Shown: in pieces, positions 1-6,793 of the stretch
How the letters are laid out: every line of letters starts with the position of its first letter
How positions within the stretch are numbered: the stretch's first letter is position 1
Origin: Candidatus Moraniibacteriota bacterium
GTDB taxonomy: Bacteria > Patescibacteriota > Minisyncoccia > Moranbacterales > DUUL01
Direction: 5' to 3'
Length of the DNA stretch: 36,936 nucleotides
Assembly (NCBI GenBank): GCA_012841575.1
Contig: DUUL01000012.1
Span: 1 to 36,936, forward strand
The notes under the pieces: model-generated
Database searches by the model: none
What the model was told of the DNA's origin: nothing
What the model saw: only the letters and a program-made list of their open reading frames with translations
Made by a program: the position numbers and the translations under genes

Positions 1-52
1 AAGCTAGTGCTAAATTGGCAAACAGCTTTCTTGATTGCAATAGCATTGTCAT
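1..52 (-). CDS. possible start of an unidentified gene running off the left edge
   Basis: An ATG at 52..50 opens a frame that stays open for 17 codons to the edge of the window; a second in-frame ATG lies at 46..44. It sits about 35 nt downstream of a good promoter at 94..122, so a transcript surely starts here. The peptide is too short to identify. Another frame over the same bases is also open and has a more protein-like composition, but lacks a start codon, so the reading frame is uncertain. Confidence 0.25.
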   Translation of the reverse strand, partial: MTMLLQSRKLFANLALA

Positions 53-93
53 TATTTTCGTTTTAATTTTTTAATTATGTTAAACTTGCCTGA

Positions 94-122
94 ATTATAG
101 CATGAAGAGAAAGTGGTGGCAA
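94..122 (-). promoter_or_regulatory. sigma70-type promoter downstream of secF
   Basis: On the minus strand TTGCCA (122..117) is followed after exactly 17 nt by TATAAT (99..94). This is 5/6 and 6/6 to consensus at ideal spacing. It lies just after the secF stop and points off the left edge, so the next gene is independently transcribed rather than part of the rpmF-secF operon. Confidence 0.7.
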
Positions 123-135
123 GGGGGAAATGAGG

Positions 136-1038
136 TTATTTCAGTCTTTTGTTCTTGTAAAAATAAATTGAAACCAGCAGCGGACTTGCAATAAAAATAG
201 AAGAATACGCTCCAAAAGCAATTCCAATTAAAAGTGCTAAAGAAAAATCTTTAATGGATTCGCCGCCAAATAAAATTATTGCCACCAAAACCATAGCCAC
301 CGTCAATGAAGTGTTAATTGAGCGCGCTAGAGTTTCGTTAATGGAGCGATTAACTGTATTTTCAAAATCTTTCTTCGCTCCCGCTTTATTCAAATTCTCT
401 CTTATTCGATCAAAAACCACGATGGTGTCATTAATGCTATAACCAAGAATAGTTAACAAGGCCGCAATGAAGGGAGTATTAATTTCAGTTCCATATTTCC
501 ATCCAAAAAAAGCAAAGAATCCAACAGTAATGACAATATTATGCATTAAGGAAATTAGTGCTGCCACTCCATATTTCCAGCTCTCAACTGGATAAGAAAC
601 TTTACGAAAAGCCCAAGCAATATATAGCGCAATAGCAATTGAAGCTATAATCACCGCAATAATAGCCTTTTTCTTTAATTCATCTGAAATAACAGAGCTA
701 ATAAATTCCACTCTGTTAATGGAAATTTCTTCGCCTAAAGACTTAATTTCTTCCTGCACTAATTGATTTTGCTGATCATCGTCTGAAGAAAAACGAATAA
801 TAAAAGAATTATTTTCAGCTACTTGAACTGATAGAGAGTCTAAATTTAACTCTCCTAAGTTGTCTTTAATGTCAGATTCACTTAAGCCTTCCCCACTCAC
901 CTCAATCAATGTTCCTCCACGAAAATCAATGCCCAGCTTTAATCCAAATTTAAAAATAAAAAAAGCGCTTGCAAGTAAAAAAACAATCGAAACAGCATAA
1001 AAAATATTTCTTCTTTGAATGATTTGAATAGTCTTCAT
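136..1038 (-). CDS. secF: protein translocase subunit SecF
   Basis: SecF is the RND-type membrane partner of SecD, which helps the SecYEG channel finish protein export using the proton gradient. The sequence shows an N-terminal membrane helix, the GIDFRGGT motif before the periplasmic domain, and the conserved block LGYSINDTIVVFDRIREN in the membrane core, with about six helices in all. The length, about 300 residues, is normal. I place the start at the ATG at 1038, 4 nt after the rsmI stop; an upstream ATG at 1059 would overlap rsmI by 17 nt. Neither has an SD motif. It is the last gene of the rpmF-nusB-rnc-smc-rsmI-secF run. SecD, usually encoded directly upstream, is absent here; rsmI takes that place. 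The family assignment is firm; the start is not. Confidence 0.93.
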   Translation of the reverse strand: MKTIQIIQRRNIFYAVSIVFLLASAFFIFKFGLKLGIDFRGGTLIEVSGEGLSESDIKDNLGELNLDSLSVQVAENNSFIIRFSSDDDQQNQLVQEEIKSLGEEISINRVEFISSVISDELKKKAIIAVIIASIAIALYIAWAFRKVSYPVESWKYGVAALISLMHNIVITVGFFAFFGWKYGTEINTPFIAALLTILGYSINDTIVVFDRIRENLNKAGAKKDFENTVNRSINETLARSINTSLTVAMVLVAIILFGGESIKDFSLALLIGIAFGAYSSIFIASPLLVSIYFYKNKRLK

Positions 1039-1042
1039 TTTA

Positions 1043-1738
1043 TTATGATTGCTTAGCATTATGGAGAATAATCACAAACTCTCCCTTGACTTTATCTTGA
1101 TTTTTTTGATAGTAGTCAAAAATATTATTTAAGTCACCTCTTCTTATTTCTTCAAAAACTTTCGTCAACTCTCTTCCAACAATTAAAGATATTCTAGCTC
1201 CATTACTTAATTCTTGCAATAGTCTCAGATTTTTCAAAAAACGATAAGGCGAATCATAATAAATCACCGCCTTATCCTCCTCCAACACTCTTCTAAAAAA
1301 AGTCTCTCTGCCCTTTTTATTTGGCGGAAATCCATAAAAAATAAACTTGCTCAAATCAATGCCTGAAACTGAAGCCAATGTCGTTAGTGCTGATGGGCCA
1401 GGCACAGGAATAATTTGCAACTGAGATTCGTCAAAAAAACTTATTAACTTTGCTATTAATTCATTGCCTGGATCAGAAATTCCCGGAGTCCCAGCATCAG
1501 TAACTAAAGCCAAATTTTTGCCAGCCTGCAGATGCTCAATAATTTTTTCAATGCGCGTTAACTGCGAACGTTGATGATAGGCTAAAAGTGGCTTTTTGAT
1601 CTTATAATAATCTAAAAGCTTTTTTGTTTGGCGAGTATCTTCACATAAAATTAAGTCAACCTTCTGCAGGGTTTCAATTGCACGAAAAGTGATGTCTTTT
1701 AAATTGCCAATCGGCGTGGCAATGATGTAGAGATTCAT
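1043..1738 (-). CDS. rsmI: 16S rRNA (cytidine-1402 2'-O)-methyltransferase RsmI
   Basis: RsmI methylates the ribose of C1402 in the ribosomal decoding centre using S-adenosylmethionine. The tetrapyrrole-methylase-type fold is recognisable from its beginning NLYIIATPIGNLKDIT, the CEDTRQT block, the SAM-site segment VTDAGTPGISDPG, and PVPGPSA, followed by the F-Y-GF-P segment and YDSPYR (usually YESPHR). At 231 residues it is about 50 shorter than the E. coli protein (286) and stops after the methylase domain, so the small C-terminal domain is missing. It lies between smc and secF on the same strand, with 47 nt before and 4 nt after. The family call is secure. Confidence 0.94.
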   Translation of the reverse strand: MNLYIIATPIGNLKDITFRAIETLQKVDLILCEDTRQTKKLLDYYKIKKPLLAYHQRSQLTRIEKIIEHLQAGKNLALVTDAGTPGISDPGNELIAKLISFFDESQLQIIPVPGPSALTTLASVSGIDLSKFIFYGFPPNKKGRETFFRRVLEEDKAVIYYDSPYRFLKNLRLLQELSNGARISLIVGRELTKVFEEIRRGDLNNIFDYYQKNQDKVKGEFVIILHNAKQS

Positions 1739-1785
1739 TTAATATCTTTAATGTCTTATTTGTGATCATTAAGGACTAACTTAAA

Positions 1786-4128
1786 TTATTTCTCAATTAG
1801 CCCTTTCTTTTCAACCTGGTCCAATTTTATACTCAAAAGCCGAGAAACTCCATCATCACCCATAGTAACACCATATAAAAAAGATGCCTCTTGCATTGTT
1901 TGACGATTATGAGTGACTAAAATAAATTGAGTTTTCTTAGATAGTTCTCGTAGAATCCGACTAAAACGTTTTGAATTAGCCTCATCTAAAGCTGCTTCTA
2001 CCTCATCTAAAAGAGCAAATGGTGGCGGGTTATGCGCAATTACAGCAAACAATAAAGCGATTGAAGTTAGTGCTCTTTCTCCTCCGCTCAACATTCCTAA
2101 GTTGGTAATTTTTTTTCCCGGCGGAACAGCTATCACCTCAATCCCAACTTGACTTTCTTCTTCCTGAAGATTTTCGTCAGCTTCACCAGTTAAAGCATCT
2201 TTTCCAGAGCTAGTTATTTCCTCCATATTTTCATCACTGTCTGGCTCTAAATTTCGAGTAACAGATTTAATTTCTTTTTTTTCTAAGCCAGCTCTCCCAC
2301 CCCCGAAAATTATCTTAAAGTAACGCTCAAATTCTTTATTAATATATTTAAAAGTTTCCTGAAAACGCTCTTTGATTTGCATCTCTAGCTCACTTACAAC
2401 TCTTTTTAATTTCTGGATTGTCTCATTTAAGTCATCCACTTCTCTTTTTAAGAAATCATAGCGCTCAGAAGTTTCTTTATATTCTTGAATAACTGTCTCA
2501 TCAATCCCACCAATCTGTTGTAATTGTGCTTGCAAGCGACTGATTCTGATTTGTAGCTCATTTAAATTTGGAGTCTTGCCTTCGATATAACTCAACCTTG
2601 AAGGATAAGTTTTTAATTCTGTCTGAATTCGATTGCCTAACTCTTCTTCCTTTGCCTCCATTTTTGCCAACTCAATCTGAACTTCATTTAATAAGTCTCT
2701 CACCTTATCCATTTCAAATCGATCTTTTCTTAATTTATCCTCAAGTTCAATAGCCTTTTTTCTTTCTTCCCTGTCTTCTTTTACTAAATCTTGAATAGCC
2801 TTTTCGCCTTCTTTCAAACGCCTAATAAATTCACTTTTTTGTTTTTTTAGCTGTGTAATCTTATTTTCTATGGCGACTATCTTCTTTTGCACTAATTCTT
2901 TTTGCTTCTTAATTTCTTGGTCTGGCTTCTTTTTCTCTTTCTTTCCTTTAATAATCGCTCCATAAAGCTCATACACCTCTTGAGTGATTGCTCGTGCATA
3001 TTCTTTAATCTCCTGCACACTGTCACCAGGATCTAGCTCTGATATTCTGCGCACTAATTCTTCTTGTCTGATTTTAATGTCCATTAAACTATCTTTTATC
3101 ATTTCCATATTTACTGGAACTAAAATCACAGTCTCAATGCGCTTTGCTCTTTCCTTTTCCAACTCTAACTTCCCCTCCTCCAAAACTAAACTTCTTTCAA
3201 TTGAACTCAAATCATTATTTAACTTTCTCTGTTGCGCCTCTTGATCAGAGATTTTATTCTGTAGGTGAAATTTTCCTTGTGACTCCTGCCTTAAGCGCTC
3301 ACTAATTTCTTGATTGACTTTTTGTAAAGCAGTTAGTTGCTGTCTAATCTCTTTTTCTTTCTTTAACTTTAAGGCCTGCTCTTGCTTCAAAGTTTGCCAA
3401 AGATAGCCAAAGAAGATTTGTTGCTTCTCTTTTAATTCCACACGATAAAGCTCTCCTTTTTGAGCTCGATTATTTTGACGCTTCAATGTCCTTAGGTGTG
3501 GTTCAATTTCCAACAAAAGCGCTTTAACCTTTTCTAGATTTGCTAAAGCTCGATTCAATTTACGCTGACTTCTTTCTTTTTTTATTTGAAACTCCTTGAC
3601 TCCAGCTGCTTCTTCAATAATTGCCCTTCTTTCTAAAGGACTAGCCTGTAAAATTTGATCCGCCATTCCTTGGTTAATAATACAGTAGCTTCTCTGCCCA
3701 ATCCCCGCTCGTGCTAAAAAATCAACAACATCTGTCAATCGCACTTTTGAACCATTAACTAAATATTCACTTTCTCCGCTACGATAAATCTTGCGTGTCA
3801 CAACTACCTCATTAAAGTCAACTGGAATTTTTTGATTAGTATTGTCCAGAAAAATAGAAACTTGCGCCGCACTTAAGCGAGCCTTTTTCTTAGAACCGGC
3901 AAAAATAACATCTTTAGATTTCTTCCCTCTAATTGCTTTCATGGATTGCTCGCCCATCACCCAGCGCAAGGCATCAGCAACATTCGACTTTCCAGAACCA
4001 TTGGGTCCAACAATAGCTGTGATATTAGATCCTCCGCTTAGCTTCCCTTTTTTCCCACCAGAAAAATCCAAAGTTGTTTTTTGGGCAAAAGATTTGAAAC
4101 CACTAATTTCTATTTTTTTCAAAAACAT
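1786..4128 (-). CDS. smc: short, apparently hinge-less SMC chromosome-organising ATPase
   Basis: SMC ATPases extrude and organise chromosomal DNA. Both halves of the head are clear: Walker A GPNGSGKSN at 41-49, Q-loop INQG at about 151-154, ABC signature LSGGE at 680-684 and Walker B LLDEVEAALDEAN at 706-718. Coiled coil fills about 165-340 and 400-595. At 780 residues it is some 400 shorter than ordinary bacterial SMC, and I see no globular hinge between the arms, only a 60-70 residue break around 331-400 with no zinc-hook CxxC. A roughly 45-residue acidic insert (about 617-661) interrupts the C-terminal head before the PPGKK motif. It follows rnc, as in many bacteria. RecN- or RecF-like proteins are alternatives, but the head motifs and rnc neighbour favour SMC. 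Confidence 0.9.
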   Translation of the reverse strand: MFLKKIEISGFKSFAQKTTLDFSGGKKGKLSGGSNITAIVGPNGSGKSNVADALRWVMGEQSMKAIRGKKSKDVIFAGSKKKARLSAAQVSIFLDNTNQKIPVDFNEVVVTRKIYRSGESEYLVNGSKVRLTDVVDFLARAGIGQRSYCIINQGMADQILQASPLERRAIIEEAAGVKEFQIKKERSQRKLNRALANLEKVKALLLEIEPHLRTLKRQNNRAQKGELYRVELKEKQQIFFGYLWQTLKQEQALKLKKEKEIRQQLTALQKVNQEISERLRQESQGKFHLQNKISDQEAQQRKLNNDLSSIERSLVLEEGKLELEKERAKRIETVILVPVNMEMIKDSLMDIKIRQEELVRRISELDPGDSVQEIKEYARAITQEVYELYGAIIKGKKEKKKPDQEIKKQKELVQKKIVAIENKITQLKKQKSEFIRRLKEGEKAIQDLVKEDREERKKAIELEDKLRKDRFEMDKVRDLLNEVQIELAKMEAKEEELGNRIQTELKTYPSRLSYIEGKTPNLNELQIRISRLQAQLQQIGGIDETVIQEYKETSERYDFLKREVDDLNETIQKLKRVVSELEMQIKERFQETFKYINKEFERYFKIIFGGGRAGLEKKEIKSVTRNLEPDSDENMEEITSSGKDALTGEADENLQEEESQVGIEVIAVPPGKKITNLGMLSGGERALTSIALLFAVIAHNPPPFALLDEVEAALDEANSKRFSRILRELSKKTQFILVTHNRQTMQEASFLYGVTMGDDGVSRLLSIKLDQVEKKGLIEK

Positions 4129-4169
4129 TCCTTATTTTGAAACACTTTTTTAGTTTTATTCAAAAAATG

Positions 4170-4862
4170 CTACTGCCAACCCTTAATTCTTAAAGCTTCA
4201 CTAGCAGCATTTCTTTGTGCGGATTGCTTAGAATCACCCTCTCCCTCAGCAATTTTTTCTTCTCCCAAAAATACACCGATTAAAAACCTTTTCTCATGAT
4301 CTGGACCCCACTCCTTTAAAACCTCATAATGCGGAGTGACTTGCTCAATTTCCTGCGCTCTTTCCTGAAAGTAGCTTTTAGCATCCAAGTAGGTCCTCTC
4401 TTTTAAAATAGTTGGCAACTTCACAATGATATTCTCCTCTACAAACTTCTTCGCTGCCTCATAGCCGCTGTCTAAATAAAGCGCTCCAATTAAAGCCTCC
4501 ATTGTATTTGCCAATAAATACTGCCTCGCCTTGCCAGTGTCTCGCTGTTCTCCCCGCGACATTAATAGGTGCTGCTCAATTCCCAGTTCTCTACTAATCT
4601 TAGCTAACATTTCTCCATTAACCAAAGAAGCTCGCCAGTTAGTAAGCTCACCCTCAGGTCTATTATAGTTAGAGAAAAGGTGCTCTGTAGTAATTAATTC
4701 TAAAACAGCATCCCCCAAAAACTCCATTCTTTCATTCTGATCCACAGGATGACTGCGATGCTCGTTTAAGTAGGAACGATGCGTCAGCGCCTCTAAAAAA
4801 AGAGCCTCGTTTTTAATTTTTACTTTTAGCACCGCCTCTAATGCTGCCTTATTTAAATGCAT
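4170..4862 (-). CDS. rnc: ribonuclease III
   Basis: RNase III cuts double-stranded RNA and matures rRNA precursors. The catalytic domain carries the signature ERMEFLGDAVLE at 44-55 (metal-binding E47 and D51) and the second metal site NTMEALIGALYLD at 119-131 (E122). The position equivalent to E. coli D114 is Asn here. A double-stranded-RNA-binding domain occupies about 160-230, ending with the typical K-S-A-Q-x-x-A-A helix. The length of 230 is normal. It sits between nusB (88 nt upstream) and smc (41 nt downstream) on the same strand; rnc-smc linkage is widespread in bacteria. No SD motif precedes the ATG. Confidence 0.96.
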   Translation of the reverse strand: MHLNKAALEAVLKVKIKNEALFLEALTHRSYLNEHRSHPVDQNERMEFLGDAVLELITTEHLFSNYNRPEGELTNWRASLVNGEMLAKISRELGIEQHLLMSRGEQRDTGKARQYLLANTMEALIGALYLDSGYEAAKKFVEENIIVKLPTILKERTYLDAKSYFQERAQEIEQVTPHYEVLKEWGPDHEKRFLIGVFLGEEKIAEGEGDSKQSAQRNAASEALRIKGWQ

Positions 4863-4950
4863 TAATTTATTTTAATTCTTTTAAACACTTGGGAGTTTAA
4901 ATTTAAATTAAGTCTTATTTCCTCCAGTCTTTACTTATTTTTGAAAAATA

Positions 4951-5523
4951 TTATTTTTTCTCATCTAACCTTAAATCGACTTTTTCAGCTGAATCTTCAT
5001 CTTCTTTTTTATTATCTTCTTTTTCGTCATTATCAACTTTACCTAAACTTTCTTCATTCTCTCGTCGCTCCCTTCCTGCTTCAGTATTGTCATTTTTCAT
5101 AGGCTCACCCATTTCTCGGTAAACTGTTCCTAAGACACCGTTAATAAAGCGACCAGAACCGCTCCCGCCATATGCCTTTGCCAATTCAATCGCCTCATTA
5201 ATTGCAACCTTAGGCGGAGTTTCATCATAATCACCAAACATTAATTCATAAATGCCCAGCCGTAAAATATTACGATCGACAATTGTAATCTGCTCCATTG
5301 GCCACTCTGGCGCACACTTTTCAATAATTGGATCAATTACTGACTGTTTTTCCAAAACACCCTTTGTCAGTTTTTCAATAAAATCTGCTTGAATAGAGTT
5401 TGGTGCAAATTCAGCAATATTGTGCCTAATAATTTCATCGATTTGCTCATTACTAAGCTCATTAAAGTCTAATTCATAGAGACTTTGCATAGCGATAGAG
5501 CGCGATAAATGACGACTGGCCAT
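4951..5523 (-). CDS. nusB: transcription antitermination factor NusB
   Basis: NusB binds the boxA RNA of rRNA leaders with ribosomal protein S10 and keeps RNA polymerase elongating through rRNA operons. The alpha-helical domain covers residues 1-140, with the N-terminal arginine-rich helix [18 protein letters not shown], the core [14 protein letters not shown], and the closing block [17 protein letters not shown] then [10 protein letters not shown]. It carries an extra tail of about 50 highly charged, low-complexity residues (141-190, rich in E, D, K, N) beyond the usual end of the family at 130-140 residues. It lies 54 nt after rpmF and before rnc on the same strand. Confidence 0.95.
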   Translation of the reverse strand: MASRHLSRSIAMQSLYELDFNELSNEQIDEIIRHNIAEFAPNSIQADFIEKLTKGVLEKQSVIDPIIEKCAPEWPMEQITIVDRNILRLGIYELMFGDYDETPPKVAINEAIELAKAYGGSGSGRFINGVLGTVYREMGEPMKNDNTEAGRERRENEESLGKVDNDEKEDNKKEDEDSAEKVDLRLDEKK

Positions 5524-5577
5524 AGAGAATACTTTTAAAATAATTAAAGTGCTTGGCTTTTAGCCTTATCTAATTTT

Positions 5578-5769
5578 CTATTTTTTAACCTCAACGCTTT
5601 TTTTAACCTCCTTGCCTTTGTAATATCCACAAAAAGAACACATTCGATGCATTTGTATCGCCTGATTACACTGAGAGCATTTAACTAAATTCTTTTTTTC
5701 TAATTTTCGATGACCACCTCGTCGACGCTTTCCACGAGAAGAGTTGTGTCTTTGCTTAGGGACTGCCAT
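5578..5769 (-). CDS. rpmF: 50S ribosomal protein L32
   Basis: L32 is a small zinc-binding protein of the large ribosomal subunit. The protein begins MAVPKQRHNSSRGKRRRGG, typical of the family, and has a zinc ribbon made of two CxxC pairs (CSQC, then CSFC about 14 residues later). The length of 63 residues is normal. It is the first protein gene after tRNA-Leu and is probably transcribed from the promoter at 6021..6049. The complete cysteine set suggests the zinc-containing form. Confidence 0.96.
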   Translation of the reverse strand: MAVPKQRHNSSRGKRRRGGHRKLEKKNLVKCSQCNQAIQMHRMCSFCGYYKGKEVKKSVEVKK

Positions 5770-5852
5770 AATTTAAATGAGAATACTGAGAGTTGACTTC
5801 ATTATCACCAACTTCACTTTATCCTTTAATTAAATAATTATTTAAACCAACG

Positions 5853-5935
5853 TGCCTCGGGAGAGAATCGAACTCTCATGGAGAAACCCCACACGATTTT
5901 GAGTCGTGCGCGTCTACCAATTCCGCCACCGAGGC
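5853..5935 (-). tRNA. tRNA-Leu(CAA)
   Basis: An 83-nt class II tRNA. The acceptor stem GCCTCGG/CCGAGGC is perfect, with discriminator A. The anticodon stem CACGA/TCGTG holds the loop CTCAAAA, anticodon CAA (5901..5899), reading UUG leucine codons. A long variable arm and the T arm GAGAG-TTCGATT-CTCTC follow. CCA is not encoded. It heads the rpmF-secF run and is probably transcribed with it. Confidence 0.97.
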
Positions 5936-6020
5936 ATAAGCAATAACTTTAGCCAACAAAAAACGATCCTGGACTCACTGGCTCTGTATTAATCAGAAAA
6001 TTTCTTACTTTTCGCTTCTC

Positions 6021-6049
6021 ATCTTAATCAAAAAGTCATTTATTGTCAA
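6021..6049 (-). promoter_or_regulatory. promoter for tRNA-Leu and the rpmF operon
   Basis: On the minus strand a perfect TTGACA (6049..6044) is followed after 17 nt by TAAGAT (26 to 21 of the 6000s; 4/6 to consensus). Transcription would begin about 80 nt before the mature tRNA-Leu 5' end. The rest of the 5936-6261 gap holds the imperfect hairpin at 6062-6107 and the plus-strand promoter at 6206-6234; I see no gene in it. Confidence 0.6.
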
Positions 6050-6061
6050 TTTTTTATGTAG

Positions 6062-6107
6062 CTAATTCTATAAATTGCGTTAGAGGTTAATTTCTATAGC
6101 GAATTAG
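6062..6107. repeat. imperfect AT-rich inverted repeat between divergent promoters
   Basis: CTAATTC (6062-6068) pairs with GAATTAG (6101-6107), and TATAAATT (6069-6076) pairs with AATT (6089-6092) plus TATA (6095-6098). That is 15 bp in total with two 2-nt bulges and a 12-nt loop. It lies upstream of the minus-strand tRNA-Leu promoter and the plus-strand promoter at 6206. It could be an operator or a transcribed hairpin; there is no T-tract that would make it a terminator. Confidence 0.35.
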
Positions 6108-6205
6108 ATTATTATAGACTTTGAGAGGTTAAATTTAGACATTAATTAGCCTGCTTCCTCGAAAAAAAGAAAGCATTACTCTTCAATTGCATGTCTTATT
6201 ATCTC

Positions 6206-6234
6206 TTTACTCCTTTCTAAAATAACGCTATAAT
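6206..6234 (+). promoter_or_regulatory. promoter for the small membrane protein at 6262
   Basis: TTTACT (6206-6211, 4/6) is followed after 17 nt by a perfect TATAAT (6229-6234). Transcription would start near 6241, about 20 nt before the ATG at 6262. Confidence 0.6.
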
Positions 6235-6261
6235 AAGGACAATTAACTTTTTGCTATTTTC

Positions 6262-6600
6262 ATGTTACGCTATCTACTTGCTATTCCTATTGCTTTATCA
6301 TTTCTGATTACTTTATATCAAACTGTTTCAGGCAACTGGCTTTATTTTTTTCTTTGGCTTTTTGTAACTGTTGCTCTGGCACTAGCCTTGATTCCAGTAA
6401 TCAAAAAAGACACTGATGATAGAGTGGTTCCCGTTATTCAAATTTTTGTCCTCTTGTTCTTCTTCCCAATAATCATGATGATTATTGCTTATTTTGACTT
6501 TGAAAGGTTAGCTTTGGGACCAGGTGCAACTCTGTTTTATTCTATCCTCTCTGGCTTTGGCGTCTTAGCCTTAATCATGATTCTAAAGGGAGAAAAATAA
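6262..6600 (+). CDS. small four-helix membrane protein of unknown function
   Basis: I do not recognise this family. The 112-residue protein is almost entirely hydrophobic, with predicted membrane helices at about 5-22, 27-46, 57-77 and 89-108, and a short charged loop (KKDTDDR) between helices 2 and 3. There are no catalytic-looking conserved residues. It has its own promoter and is read alone on the plus strand, facing the minus-strand operons on either side. Its 3' end lies only 14 nt before the -35 box of the candidate small RNA at 6649. Confidence 0.75.
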   Translation: MLRYLLAIPIALSFLITLYQTVSGNWLYFFLWLFVTVALALALIPVIKKDTDDRVVPVIQIFVLLFFFPIIMMIIAYFDFERLALGPGATLFYSILSGFGVLALIMILKGEK

Positions 6601-6614
6601 AATTATCTAAACCC

Positions 6615-6642
6615 TTGACAGTACCTGAAAAGTGTTTATAAT
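6615..6642 (+). promoter_or_regulatory. near-perfect consensus promoter for the small RNA
   Basis: TTGACA (6615-6620) is followed after 16 nt by TATAAT (6637-6642); a second overlapping TATAAT is at 6642-6647. Both boxes match the sigma70 consensus completely, the best promoter in the window. No ORF follows it on the plus strand, only a structured region and a terminator. Confidence 0.85.
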
Positions 6643-6648
6643 ATAATC

Positions 6649-6777
6649 ATTGGTAAATAAAGATTTTTGCCTGTTGCGAGGCGCGTCCTCCATCCTTGCT
6701 GTTTTCAATTCTCCTCCTTTTCCAGCAAAATAAACGCGCCTCGCACTTTTCTATAACTCCCATCTGGGAGTTTTTTA
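6649..6777 (+). ncRNA. candidate structured small RNA with exposed anti-SD motifs
   Basis: A transcript from the consensus promoter would start near 6649 and end at the terminator at 6755-6777, giving about 130 nt. A perfect 12-bp GC-rich stem is formed by TGCGAGGCGCGT (6675-6686) and ACGCGCCTCGCA (6734-6745). Inside it TTGCTG (6696-6701) pairs with CAGCAA (6723-6728), capped by a 21-nt pyrimidine-rich loop. The loop contains CCTCCTTT (6713-6720), the same as the 3'-terminal anti-SD tail of 16S rRNA. A second CCTCC (6687-6691) is unpaired in the internal bulge. It lacks SRP RNA, tmRNA and RNase P hallmarks, and is short for 6S RNA. No protein frame of interest lies on this strand. Promoter, structure and terminator are seen directly; the function is unknown. 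Confidence 0.72.
6755..6777 (+). terminator. intrinsic terminator of the small RNA
   Basis: AACTCCC (6755-6761) and GGGAGTT (6766-6772) form a 7-bp stem with a 4-nt ATCT loop, running directly into a T-tract. The minus strand has no T-tract on the far side, so this works in the plus direction only. Confidence 0.85.
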
Positions 6778-6793
6778 TTTGATAATATAACAA

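Noticed and set aside
3842-4153. Plus-strand ORF of about 100 codons inside the start of smc
   Set aside because: It is a shadow of the smc coding frame with no recognisable protein features. The same holds for open frames opposite gap, gyrB, recA, valS and the hydrogenase.
6630-6710. Short minus-strand ORF with a strong SD (AAGGAGGAG) opposite the small RNA
   Set aside because: It could encode about 33 residues from TTG, but there is no minus-strand promoter, and the SD is simply the complement of the CCUCC loop in the better supported plus-strand RNA.
6649-6777. 6S, SRP or tmRNA identity for the small RNA
   Set aside because: It is too short for 6S and tmRNA, lacks the SRP GGAAG/GCAGC core, and has no tRNA-like end.
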